Shown here in pieces: positions 1 through 8,300 of a stretch of DNA of 64,000 nucleotides. A program made the position numbers and the translations under genes. The stretch's first letter is position 1. Each line of letters begins with the position of its first letter. The notes under the pieces were generated by a model. It was not told where the DNA came from. It searched no databases and was given only the letters and a program-made list of their open reading frames with translations. This stretch comes from Accumulibacter appositus (GTDB lineage: Bacteria; Pseudomonadota; Gammaproteobacteria; Burkholderiales; Rhodocyclaceae): NCBI RefSeq assembly GCF_035440685.1, contig NZ_DAORMW010000011.1, one strand, 5' to 3'.

Positions 1-1189
1 CAAAGGACTTCTTGACCGCCTCCATCCATGGGCCCGAGCGTGGCAGCAGGGTGCCGGCCGAGAGCCCGACGGCGAGCAGCGGGGCACCCATGCCGAGCCC
101 CATGGCGAACAGCGCTGCCCCGCCGAGGACGGCGTCGCCGCTGCGTCCGATGTAGAGCAGGGCGCCGGCCAGCGGCGCGGCGACGCAGGGGCCGACAATG
201 ATCGCCGAGAGCACGCCCATCGCCGCCACCCCGGGCAGCGAGCCGCCGCGCAGGTGGCTGGCTTCCTCCGAGACCTTGCTTTGCAGGAAAGTCGGCATCT
301 GCAGTTCGTAGAAACCGAACATCGATAAGGACAGGGCGACGAAGATCAGGGCGAAGGCGCCGAGGACCCAGGCATTCTGCAGGGCGGCGGTGAGCAGCGT
401 GCCGGTCAGTCCGGCAGCGACGCCGGCCGCGGCGTAGGTGATGGCCATGCCGAGGACGTAGGCCAGGGACAGCGAGAAGCCGCGTGCGTGCGAAACGCCG
501 TGACCCTCGCGGCCGGAGCCGACGATGATGCTCGAGAGGATCGGAATCATCGGAAAGCAGCATGGCGTCAAGGACAGCAACAGCCCGAAGCCGAAGAAGC
601 TGGCGACCAGCAACCAGAAGCTGGCGTTCTTGAACAGCTGGGCGATACGTCCGGATTCGTCATTGCTGAAGTCCTGGCTCGGCGTGGCGGCGACAGCGGC
701 TGGCGTCGTCGCCGGATCCGGCAATTCAAGGCGCAGCGTCTGCCTTTGCGGCGGATAGCAGATGCCGGCGTCGGCGCAACCCTGGGAGGTCACTTTCAGG
801 GTCAGCGGCAGCGGCCCGGAGCTGTTGCGTTCGACCGGAATACGGATCAGCGCCTGCTGGTAATAGACTTCGACGTTGCCGAAATTGGGATCCTCCTTGA
901 CCTTGCCCGGTGGCAGGATTGGCGTGCCGAGTTGCACGCTTTCCGGTTCGGCGGCGAAGCGGAATTTGTCGCGGTAGAGGTAATAGCCCTTGGCGATCTC
1001 GAAGCGCACTTGGATGGTCTGTCCGTCGATGGCCTGTGCAGTCGGCTTGAAGGCGATGGCCGGATCGAGGAATTCCTCGGCCCGTGCGCCCCAGGGGAAC
1101 AGCATCAGCAGCGAAAGCAGCAGTGGCAGTAGCCATGAATGGTGGAAGAAGCGCCGCGAGGGGCGCTGGCAAGAGAACGGCCGGGTCAT
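1..1189 (-). CDS. dsbD: Thiol:disulfide interchange protein DsbD, C-terminus outside window
   Basis: Inner-membrane reductase that passes electrons from cytoplasmic thioredoxin to periplasmic thiol proteins. About 396 residues are visible; the rest, including the C-terminal thioredoxin-like domain, runs off the left edge. A signal peptide (residues 1-38, cleavage near GARA) precedes the alpha domain with its redox pair CADAGICYP. The beta domain then shows membrane helices and the two catalytic cysteines in LTPCCFPMIP and VGPCVAAPL. The start is the ATG at 1189, only 5 bases after the cutA stop, so the two are probably cotranscribed. The cutA-dsbD order is common in proteobacteria. Family assignment is firm. 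Confidence 0.93.
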   Translation of the reverse strand, partial: MTRPFSCQRPSRRFFHHSWLLPLLLSLLMLFPWGARAEEFLDPAIAFKPTAQAIDGQTIQVRFEIAKGYYLYRDKFRFAAEPESVQLGTPILPPGKVKEDPNFGNVEVYYQQALIRIPVERNSSGPLPLTLKVTSQGCADAGICYPPQRQTLRLELPDPATTPAAVAATPSQDFSNDESGRIAQLFKNASFWLLVASFFGFGLLLSLTPCCFPMIPILSSIIVGSGREGHGVSHARGFSLSLAYVLGMAITYAAAGVAAGLTGTLLTAALQNAWVLGAFALIFVALSLSMFGFYELQMPTFLQSKVSEEASHLRGGSLPGVAAMGVLSAIIVGPCVAAPLAGALLYIGRSGDAVLGGAALFAMGLGMGAPLLAVGLSAGTLLPRSGPWMEAVKKSF

Positions 1190-1193
1190 TGCG

Positions 1194-1541
1194 CTAGAGG
1201 TCTTCAGGGTCATCGGGGTGGCGCGTTTCAGCGGCTACCCAGGCGAGATAGCCGGGTAGGCCGGCGGTCACCGGCAGGGCAATGATTTCCGGTAGCTCAT
1301 AGGGATGGCGTGCGCGGATTGCTGCTTCGAGCGCCGCGTAGCATTCGCTGCGGGTCTTGATCAGTAGCGGGACTTCGCTGGCAGTTTCGAGTGCGCCCTG
1401 CCAGCGGTAGATCGAGTGGCAAGGTGCCAGCACATTGATGCAGGCCGCCAGACGCGCCTCGACCAGTTCGCTGGCCAGCGCTTCGGCAGACGGTCGATCG
1501 GGGAGGTTGGTCAGGACGAGCAGGGTGGCCACAGGGCGCAT
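1194..1541 (-). CDS. cutA: Divalent cation tolerance protein CutA
   Basis: Small 115-residue cytoplasmic protein of the CutA1 family, which forms trimers with a PII-like fold and binds copper and other divalent metals; its exact role is unsettled. The sequence has the family hallmarks: an N-terminal beta strand with TNLPD, the ACINVLAP segment, the YRWQG turn, and HPYELPEIIALPV near the C-terminus. Length is normal for the family. It lies directly upstream of dsbD with a 5-base gap, so it is probably the first gene of a cutA-dsbD operon. Confidence 0.95.
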   Translation of the reverse strand: MRPVATLLVLTNLPDRPSAEALASELVEARLAACINVLAPCHSIYRWQGALETASEVPLLIKTRSECYAALEAAIRARHPYELPEIIALPVTAGLPGYLAWVAAETRHPDDPEDL

Positions 1542-1665
1542 TGTACTCCTCTACGCCTCTACACCTCGCTCCGTGCGTCTCCGCAGCGCGCTGCGGAGGC
1601 GCGCGTGGCGGTTGGCGGAGGCTACTACTGCACGCCCCGTCGGCTCGGAGTGGCCTTGTCAGCGC

Positions 1666-2304
1666 TCAGTGCCGCCAGGCGCGGCTGACGATTTCGCGAA
1701 TGACATGCAGGCGGCGGTGGAAGAAGTGATCGGCACCGGGGACGACGATCACCGGCAACTCCAGCGGCTTGGCCCATTCGATGACGTTGGCCAGTGGCAC
1801 GGTGGTGTCTTCGGAGCCGTGGATGACGATGGTGTCGCCGGGGACGGCCTTGGTGTGGTATTGGCGCGCGCCCTCTACGAAGCCCGAGGCCGTGCCAACC
1901 AGTACCAGGCGCTGTGCCGGATGACCGGCTTCGAGCAAGGCCTCGGCGACGCGCGTCTGCACGTAGGCGCCGAAGGAGAAGCCGGCCAGTGCCACCGGCA
2001 GATTGCCGTAGCGGCACTTGGCTTCGGCGAGCACCGCCAGCAGGTCTTCGGTTTCGCCGCGGCCGTCGTCGTGTGTGCCCTCGGTCTGCCCGATGCCGCG
2101 AAAGTTGGGGCGCAGCGCGACGTAGTCGAGATGGTTGAAGGTACGGGCCAGGGTCTGTACCACCTTGTTGGTATTGCCGCCGCCGAACAAGGGGTGGGGG
2201 TGGCCGATCATGGCGATGCCACGCGGCGCGCCGGGGTTTTCGACGGTGATCTCGATCTTGCCGACCGGTCCGTCGATCAGCAGGTGTTCGGGCTGTATCT
2301 TCAT
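1666..2304 (-). CDS. Alpha/beta hydrolase, YfbB/dienelactone-hydrolase-like family
   Basis: A 212-residue cytoplasmic alpha/beta hydrolase. The nucleophile elbow is GFSFGA, the acid lies in HGSEDTTVP and the histidine in PGADHFFH, giving a complete Ser-Asp-His triad. The oxyanion region is HPHPLFGG, typical of the short hydrolases often annotated COG2945. The substrate is unknown. I chose the ATG at 2304 because it gives MKIQPEHLLIDG, while the open frame upstream overlaps the ferredoxin gene. The ferredoxin stop lies 28 bases upstream, so the pair is likely one operon. Confidence 0.85.
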   Translation of the reverse strand: MKIQPEHLLIDGPVGKIEITVENPGAPRGIAMIGHPHPLFGGGNTNKVVQTLARTFNHLDYVALRPNFRGIGQTEGTHDDGRGETEDLLAVLAEAKCRYGNLPVALAGFSFGAYVQTRVAEALLEAGHPAQRLVLVGTASGFVEGARQYHTKAVPGDTIVIHGSEDTTVPLANVIEWAKPLELPVIVVPGADHFFHRRLHVIREIVSRAWRH

Positions 2305-2332
2305 GGCCTGGGTTTCCCTTCGCTGCCGTGTT

Positions 2333-2641
2333 TCAGATGCGTAGCCGATCGACGACCCGCCCATTCACCAGGTGTTCCTGGATGATTTCCTCGATGTCTT
2401 CGTTGTCGACGTAGCTGTACCAGACATCCTCCGGATAGACCACCAGCACCGGCCCGTTGTCGCAACGGTCGAGGCAGCCGGCGCGGTTGATGCGCACCTT
2501 GCCCGCTCCCTTCATCTTCAGTTCGCCGATGCGATCCTTGGCGTAGGTCTGGGCGGCAGTTGCGCCGACGTTGTTGCAGCAGGTCTCACCCTCGCCGCGC
2601 TGGTTGCAGCAGAAAAAGACGTGATGCTTGAAGTAACTCAT
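2333..2641 (-). CDS. Thioredoxin-like [2Fe-2S] ferredoxin
   Basis: 102-residue ferredoxin of the thioredoxin-like 2Fe-2S family (similar to the NuoE C-terminal fold and Azotobacter FdIV). Cluster-ligand candidates are in FFCCNQRGEG, ETCCNNVG and GCLDRCDNGP. The C-terminal half, with VVYPEDVWYS and HLVNGRVV, matches the proteobacterial branch of the family. It probably acts as a soluble electron carrier; its partner is not evident. It is followed at 28 bases by the alpha/beta hydrolase. Confidence 0.9.
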   Translation of the reverse strand: MSYFKHHVFFCCNQRGEGETCCNNVGATAAQTYAKDRIGELKMKGAGKVRINRAGCLDRCDNGPVLVVYPEDVWYSYVDNEDIEEIIQEHLVNGRVVDRLRI

Positions 2642-2849
2642 GCGAGCGGGCTCCTGACGGCTGTTGGCTGATTGCGGCGGTCGATTCTAACCCCGATTCG
2701 CCTGCCGCAAGCGTACCGCCGAGCGATGGCCTTGGGTCGAAGACGGGAGGAGCGGTCTTCGATCGCGTAAAATTCGCCTGCTGTCGTGGTGTCGGCTGGT
2801 ATGCCCTCTGTCTCGGCAGCTATCCGAGGTTGCCGGAACTGTCCACTTG

Positions 2850-3965
2850 ATGACTACCTGTGAAGATCCCTTTGCCGTCCTCGGCGTCAGCCCGGAGGCT
2901 TCTGCGGCCGACGTCAAGCGCGCCTATCGCCGGCTGGCCATGCACTGGCATCCGGATCGGAACCCGGCAGCGGTGGCCGAGGCCGAGTTCAAGCGTGTAA
3001 ACGCGGCCTACGAGCTGTTTCTCGATCCGCAGCGGCTGGCCGAGTGGCGACAGGCGCAGGCTGCCAGCGGACGCAGTCGCAGCGAAAGCAAAGCCAGCGC
3101 CAGCAATGCGCGCGCGAGCAGCGGCGAGGCAAGCCGTTCTGGCGCCGGCAAGGCTGCTGGCAAGCAGCGTGCCGGCAAAGACGTCACCGAGTCCTTGACC
3201 CTGAGCCTCGAGGAGGCGGCCCTTGGCTGCCGGAAAACGGTTGTCCTGACGCACGGTCTGCACTGTGGCGCCTGTCGCGGCAGTGGCCGCGTGCAACACC
3301 GCAATTCGGTGCCCTGCAAGCGCTGCAGCGGTTGCGGTAGGGTCAGCCGAGGCGGCGGCGGGACCAGCGTCTGCGAAGGTTGCGCCGGACGTGGCTTCCT
3401 GCGCGAAACCGAGTGTCCCCCTTGCAGCGGCAGTGGCTGGTTGCAGCAGGCACGGACGCTGTCGGTGGCCGTGCCACCCGGCCTGTTCGCCGGTGAGCGC
3501 CTGCGCCTGGCCGGCCAGGCGCCGCTGCCCGCGGGCAGTGGCGCGGCAGGAGGTGACGAAGCGGGCAAGGCCGGCGATCTTTACTTCGAGATCCTGCTGG
3601 CAGAGCATCCGCTGTTTGTCCTGCACGGGCGCGACCTGCATTGCCGGGTACCGGTGAGCGCCTATCGCCTGCTTTGCGGCGGGCCGATCGAAGTGCCGAA
3701 GCTGGCGGGGACGACAACGCTGGAACTGTCCACGGACGCGCAGCACCCCTTGGAGTATCGTCTGCCCGGGCTGGGCTTTCCGGCAAAGGGACGACGTGCA
3801 GCCGGCGACCTGGTGTTGCAGTTGGAGCGCATTCATCCGCAGAGCATCACCGCCAAAGACAGGCAGCTGCTCGAGCGCCTGGCGGGCGAACTCGAACGCC
3901 GGACGCCGCAACTTGCGGCCTGGGAAGCGCAGCTGCGGGCGCGCCGCGAGTCGGCGCGCGCCTGA
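2850..3965 (+). CDS. DnaJ-type co-chaperone with J domain and four-CxxC zinc region
   Basis: A 371-residue J-domain protein that would stimulate Hsp70 (DnaK). Residues about 6-70 form the J domain with the HPD motif in MHWHPDRNP. A Ser/Ala/Lys-rich linker replaces the usual Gly/Phe region. Four CxxC-type pairs follow (CGAC, CKRCSGC, CEGC, CPPC), then the C-terminal substrate-binding domain with VPPGLFAGERLRL. It differs from canonical DnaJ in this linker and in shorter zinc modules, so it is a paralogue rather than the main dnaJ. The start is the ATG at 2850; an adjacent TTG at 2847 is also in frame. No strong ribosome binding site is seen. Transcribed divergently from the ferredoxin. Confidence 0.85.
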   Translation: MTTCEDPFAVLGVSPEASAADVKRAYRRLAMHWHPDRNPAAVAEAEFKRVNAAYELFLDPQRLAEWRQAQAASGRSRSESKASASNARASSGEASRSGAGKAAGKQRAGKDVTESLTLSLEEAALGCRKTVVLTHGLHCGACRGSGRVQHRNSVPCKRCSGCGRVSRGGGGTSVCEGCAGRGFLRETECPPCSGSGWLQQARTLSVAVPPGLFAGERLRLAGQAPLPAGSGAAGGDEAGKAGDLYFEILLAEHPLFVLHGRDLHCRVPVSAYRLLCGGPIEVPKLAGTTTLELSTDAQHPLEYRLPGLGFPAKGRRAAGDLVLQLERIHPQSITAKDRQLLERLAGELERRTPQLAAWEAQLRARRESARA

Positions 3966-3976
3966 GGGCGACAGGC

Positions 3977-4060
3977 TTACCGTGAAAGTCGCGCGTGCTC
4001 CCTGCCCGTCGAACGATTCCGGCGTGCAAGCCGGAATGCGCGCATCGCTGCGGGTTCGCG
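3977..4060. repeat. Interspersed repeat, copy A (with inner GCCGG hairpin module)
   Basis: Begins TTACCGTGAAAGTCGCG, a motif shared with copies at 23602, 54283 and 63676. It contains an inner module running from CTCCCTGCCCGTCGAACGA to GGAATGCGCG, with a perfect 7-base stem TTCCGGC/GCCGGAA (4017-4023 and 4030-4036). That inner module is nearly identical to the one in the copy at 23602. It lies between convergent genes. Confidence 0.75.
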
Positions 4061-4067
4061 AATCGCC

Positions 4068-5174
4068 CTACAGGCGTCGACCGAGGGCGGTCAGATAGGG
4101 CAGGGCGAGGAAAGGCCAGAGGCTGGCGATCCAGCGGGTGAGACCGTTGAAATTGAGGAAGTGACCTTGCCGCCAGGTGGCCAGCGCCGCTTCCGAATAG
4201 GGGTTGGGTGGCGTCAGATTGACCAGCGCCGTTCCGGCCATCAAGGCGACGCCGGCGAAGCCGATGCGCAAGGCCGCCGGCAGCATCAGCAGCAGTGAGA
4301 GCAGCACGCCGCCGATCAGCAGGCCGAGCCGGGCTCCCGGGGTCAGCCAGACCAGGGCGTCGTGCGGCGCGACCAGCACCGCCGCGGCCAGCGTCCTGAT
4401 CGCCAGCGCCAGTGCGAAAAAGGCGAGCAGCACCAGGTGTGGCGCGTTCTGCTCGGCAAGCAGGGTGCGCGCGAACAGTCCGATGACAATCGTATTGCAG
4501 ACGATGACCCCGGTTTCGAGCATGAAGAAGGCGGGCGCGGCATAGGGTACGGCCGGCGTCAGCCCAAGCACCTGGCGCAGGTCGCCGACGCCAAAGAGCA
4601 GCGTTTCGGGTGAGAGCTGGGTCAGCAGCCACATGCCGATCAGTACCAGCCCGAGTTCGGCGTGCGGGATCGGCGCCAGCAGCTTCTGCTGCAGCTGTGT
4701 GATGTGCCGAAAGATGGCCTTGCCCTTCCAGACCGCGATCACCGCACCGATGGCGCTTCCGGCGCTGTTGCACGCCAGGTCGAGATTCGAGGGCACGCGC
4801 GTCGGTAGCCAGTTCTGCAGACATTCGACGGTGAAGCTGAGCAAGGCGCCGATGCACAGCGCGGCGAGCGCCGCCGGCCAGCGGCCGGGCAGCCGGCGCA
4901 GGCTCAGCGCCAGCAGGAAGCCAAGCGGCACATAGGCCATGACATTGACCGCCAGGTCGAATCCCGTCCAGTAACGCGGCCAGGCGGCGCCGAGAAAGGC
5001 CAGCGGCGAGAGGCCCAGGTCGCGCCAGTTGGCGAAGGGGTAGAGGCTGGCGTAGCTGATCAGCACCAGGTAGGCGAGGGCCAGGTACACGGGCAGGCGC
5101 GTCGGTCGCGGCAGCGGCTGCTGCGCAGGCGTTTCCTCGGTTGGGGCAATGATCGGCGGCTGGGCTTGTTCCAT
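4068..5174 (-). CDS. VanZ-family integral membrane protein
   Basis: A 368-residue polytopic membrane protein. The N-terminal half carries the VanZ-type signature: a first helix followed by SLYPFANWRDL, then DLAVNVMAYVPLGFLLAL and FTVECLQNWLPTRVPSNLDLACN. The C-terminal half adds about six more hydrophobic helices, so it is a long VanZ variant. Function is unknown in Gram-negative bacteria; VanZ itself gives low-level teicoplanin resistance. I chose the ATG at 5174 (MEQAQPPII) because the upstream open frame is Arg-rich and not protein-like. The gene is convergent with the DnaJ-like gene, separated by a repeat. Confidence 0.75.
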   Translation of the reverse strand: MEQAQPPIIAPTEETPAQQPLPRPTRLPVYLALAYLVLISYASLYPFANWRDLGLSPLAFLGAAWPRYWTGFDLAVNVMAYVPLGFLLALSLRRLPGRWPAALAALCIGALLSFTVECLQNWLPTRVPSNLDLACNSAGSAIGAVIAVWKGKAIFRHITQLQQKLLAPIPHAELGLVLIGMWLLTQLSPETLLFGVGDLRQVLGLTPAVPYAAPAFFMLETGVIVCNTIVIGLFARTLLAEQNAPHLVLLAFFALALAIRTLAAAVLVAPHDALVWLTPGARLGLLIGGVLLSLLLMLPAALRIGFAGVALMAGTALVNLTPPNPYSEAALATWRQGHFLNFNGLTRWIASLWPFLALPYLTALGRRL

Positions 5175-5320
5175 GCGGATGGTGTGCCGAGCGTTATGAA
5201 GCCGCCATTCTAGCGCCTGCGAGCGTTGGCGCGGCCGCAGCAGGCGGCTCGCTAGCCCCAAGGTACGCACCCGTGCCGCGCGGCAGGCGCTCGTTTCGGC
5301 CGGGGTGCTCGGGTGGCCAA

Positions 5321-8300
5321 TCAGTTCTTGCCCGGCTGCGCGTCGGGTATGCTGAAGTGCTTTCTTTCCTTTTCGTCGAGCTCGCGCCCGACGCGCCCGA
5401 GTACTTCGGTGGCGGTCTCTTCGATCGGGCGGCACGAGTCGCAGTGCCACCGTTGCACCGTCCCTTTCCTGCTGGTGGTGAGCACGCTGTTGCCGTCGGC
5501 AGAGAACTGCGCGCTCAGGAGCGCTCCGTCATCGCCGCGCAGGACTTCCAACTGACGGCCGCTGGCCACATCCCACAGTCGCGCGGTCCCGTCCTCGCTG
5601 GCGGTGACCGCGGTCTTGGCATCGGGAGAGAACTGCGCACTCACGACCCACTGCTCATGGCCGCGCAGCACATGCAGCTCCCGGCCGCTGACCACATCCC
5701 ACAATCGCGCGGTCTTGTCGTCGCTGGCGGTGATGACCCTGAGCGGGGGCTTGCCATCGGGAGAGAACTGCGCGTTTTCGACCCAATCATCATGGCCCTG
5801 CAGGACGTCCCACAATTTGCCGTCTTCAACCGTCCACACTCGCGCGGTGCCGTCCTGGCTAGTGGTGATCACGTAATTGCCATTGGGGGAGAACCGTGCG
5901 CTCTGAACCGGGCCCGTGTGCTCGTTCAAGGTGTGCAACAGTTTGCCGGTGTTCCCCTCCCACAGGCGGGCGGTCTCGTCGTCCTTGCTGGTGGTGATCA
6001 CGAACCTGCCATCGGGGGAGAACTGTGCGCTCTGAACCGGGCCCGGGTGGCCTTTCAGGGTGTGCAACAGTTCGCCACTGTCCACGTTCCACAGGTGCGC
6101 GGTATTGTCGTCGTCGCTGGTGGCGGTAATCACGAACTTGCCATCGCAGGAGAACTGTGCGCTCAGAACCGGGCCCGCGTGGTCTTTCAGAGTGTGCAAC
6201 AGCTCGCCGGTGTTCACCTCCCACACTCGCGCGGTGCCGTCCTTGCTAGTGGTGATCACGGACTTGCCATCGCAGGAGAACTGTGCGCTCAGAACCGGGC
6301 CCGGGTGGTCTTTCAGGGTGTGCATCAGTTCGCCGGTGTTCACCTCCCACAGGCGGGCCGTCTCGTCGTCCTTGCTGGTGGTGATCGCGGTCTTGCCATC
6401 GGGAGAGAGCAGGGTAGTCCCGACCAAGCCTCCAGGAGGCTGGCGCAGCACTACCGGCTCGTGGTTGCCGTCCAGCATCCACAGTCGCGCCGTTTTGTCG
6501 TTGCTGGCGGTAAGTATGGTCGTGCCGTCGACAGAGAATTGCGCGCTTCGGACCCAACTCCCATGGCCGCGCAGGATGTGCAACAGTTCGCCGGTGTTCA
6601 CCTTCCACAGTCGCACGGTCCTGTCGTCGCTAGCGGTGAGCACGGTTTTGCCGTCGGGGGAAAACTGCGCGTCCAGGACAGAACCCTCATGGCCTTGCAG
6701 GATGTGCAACAGTTCGCCGCTGTTCACGTCCCACAGTCGCACGGTCTTGTCGTCGCTAGCGGTGAGCACGGTCTTGCGGTCGGGAGAGAATTGCGCGCTC
6801 AGGACCCAATCCTGATGGCCTTTCAGTTCGTGCCGTAGATGACCGCTGTCGACGTTCCACAGTCGTGCGGTCTGGTCCTTGCTGGTGGTGATTGCGGTCT
6901 TGCCATCGGGAGAGATCTGCGCGCTCAGAACCGAGCGCTTATGCCCTTGCAGCGTGTGCAATAGTTGACCGTTGTCCACGTTCCAGAGTCGTGCGGTATC
7001 GTTCTTGTTGATGGTGATTGCGGTCTTGCCATCGGGGGAGAAGTGTGCGCTCAGAACCGGGCTTTCATGGCCGCGCAGTACGTGCGACGGGTTGCCGCTG
7101 TCCACCTCCCAAAGTCGGGCGGTGTTGTCGTCGCTGGCGGTGATCGCGGTCTTGCCATCGGGAGAGAACCGAGCGCTTCGGACGGGTGCCGTATGGCCTG
7201 TCAACACGTGCAACGGTTGGCTGCTGGCCACGTTCCACAGTCGCGCAGTTTTGTCGTCGCTGGCGGTGATCGCGGTCTTGCCATCGGGAGAAAACCGAGC
7301 GCTACGGATGGGCGCCGTATGGCCTTTCAGCTCGTGCAACTTTTGGCCGCCGGCCACGCTCCACAGTCGCGCGGTGTCGTCGTTGCCGGCGGTAATCGCG
7401 GTCTTGCCATCGGGCGAGAACTGCGCGTTCCACACGTGGCCCTTATGGCCGCGCAGGACATGCGAGTACGCATAGTCGGCGTTCGCCGATCTGAGGATCC
7501 CGTCGGCCTTGGCGTTGGCCTCGGGCTTGTCGAGCTGGTGCACTGCCAGCGCCAGCCGCAGGCTCTGGTCGGGATTGTACCTGCCGAGTTCTTCGGCCTT
7601 GATCGCCAGCTCACTGACGCGATTCTCAAGGGCCCGCTTTTGGGCTTCTTCTTTTGCGGCGATGGCCTGGATTTTCGACTGTTTGGCGTGGTAGCTTGCG
7701 TAGTTTGCGTCGTTTTTCGACTGCTCGGCTTCTTCTTTTGCGGCGTTTGCCTGCCATCCCAACCAGGCTGCGATCAGAGCCGCGACCACCGCGATTGCGC
7801 AACCGCCGATGGCGATATGGCTGCGCCGGGAAATGCGCTGCGCATAGTCTTCCGCCTGTTGGCGGTCCTTCACTGCGCGCGCGCGTTCCCCTTCAGCGCG
7901 CTCCGCAGCCGCGTGCTGCAATTCGGCCTCCGCCTCAAGCCTCGCCGTGCGTGCCTCCTCGGCCTGGCGCTGCAGGGCCTGCGCGCGCTCGGCTGCTTTT
8001 ATGTGCCATTCCAGGCTGCCCTGGATGTAGGCGTCGACCAGCGCGTAGGCGCCAGGCCCTTCGTAACGTGTGGCCCAGGTCTCGGGATGGGCGCGGCTTT
8101 GTACCCGCGTACGCCAGCGCTCCGCGCGCCGGCGGTCGTTGTCGTCCAGCAGGTCGCCGCCTTCCTTCTCCCAGCGGGTCGCACGCCGCTGCCACTCGCG
8201 GAGTTCGCTGACGTCGAGGTCCTCTTCGTCGAGCCAGTCGCGGAACAGTTGCCATTGCCGAAACAGGCTCTCGTGGCTGATGTCGATCAGGTCGTCGTCG

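Noticed and set aside
1435..2385. A 316-codon plus-strand frame
   Set aside because: Opposite to the alpha/beta hydrolase, whose catalytic triad is complete on the minus strand.
5273..6838. A 521-codon plus-strand frame with regular short repeats, resembling a repeat protein
   Set aside because: It is the antisense of the WD40 repeats; the minus-strand frame has clear WD40 and STAND motifs.
5440..7475. Regular DNA repeats that could suggest a CRISPR array
   Set aside because: The unit of about 126 bases is coding throughout, has no constant short repeat with unique spacers, and no cas genes are near.
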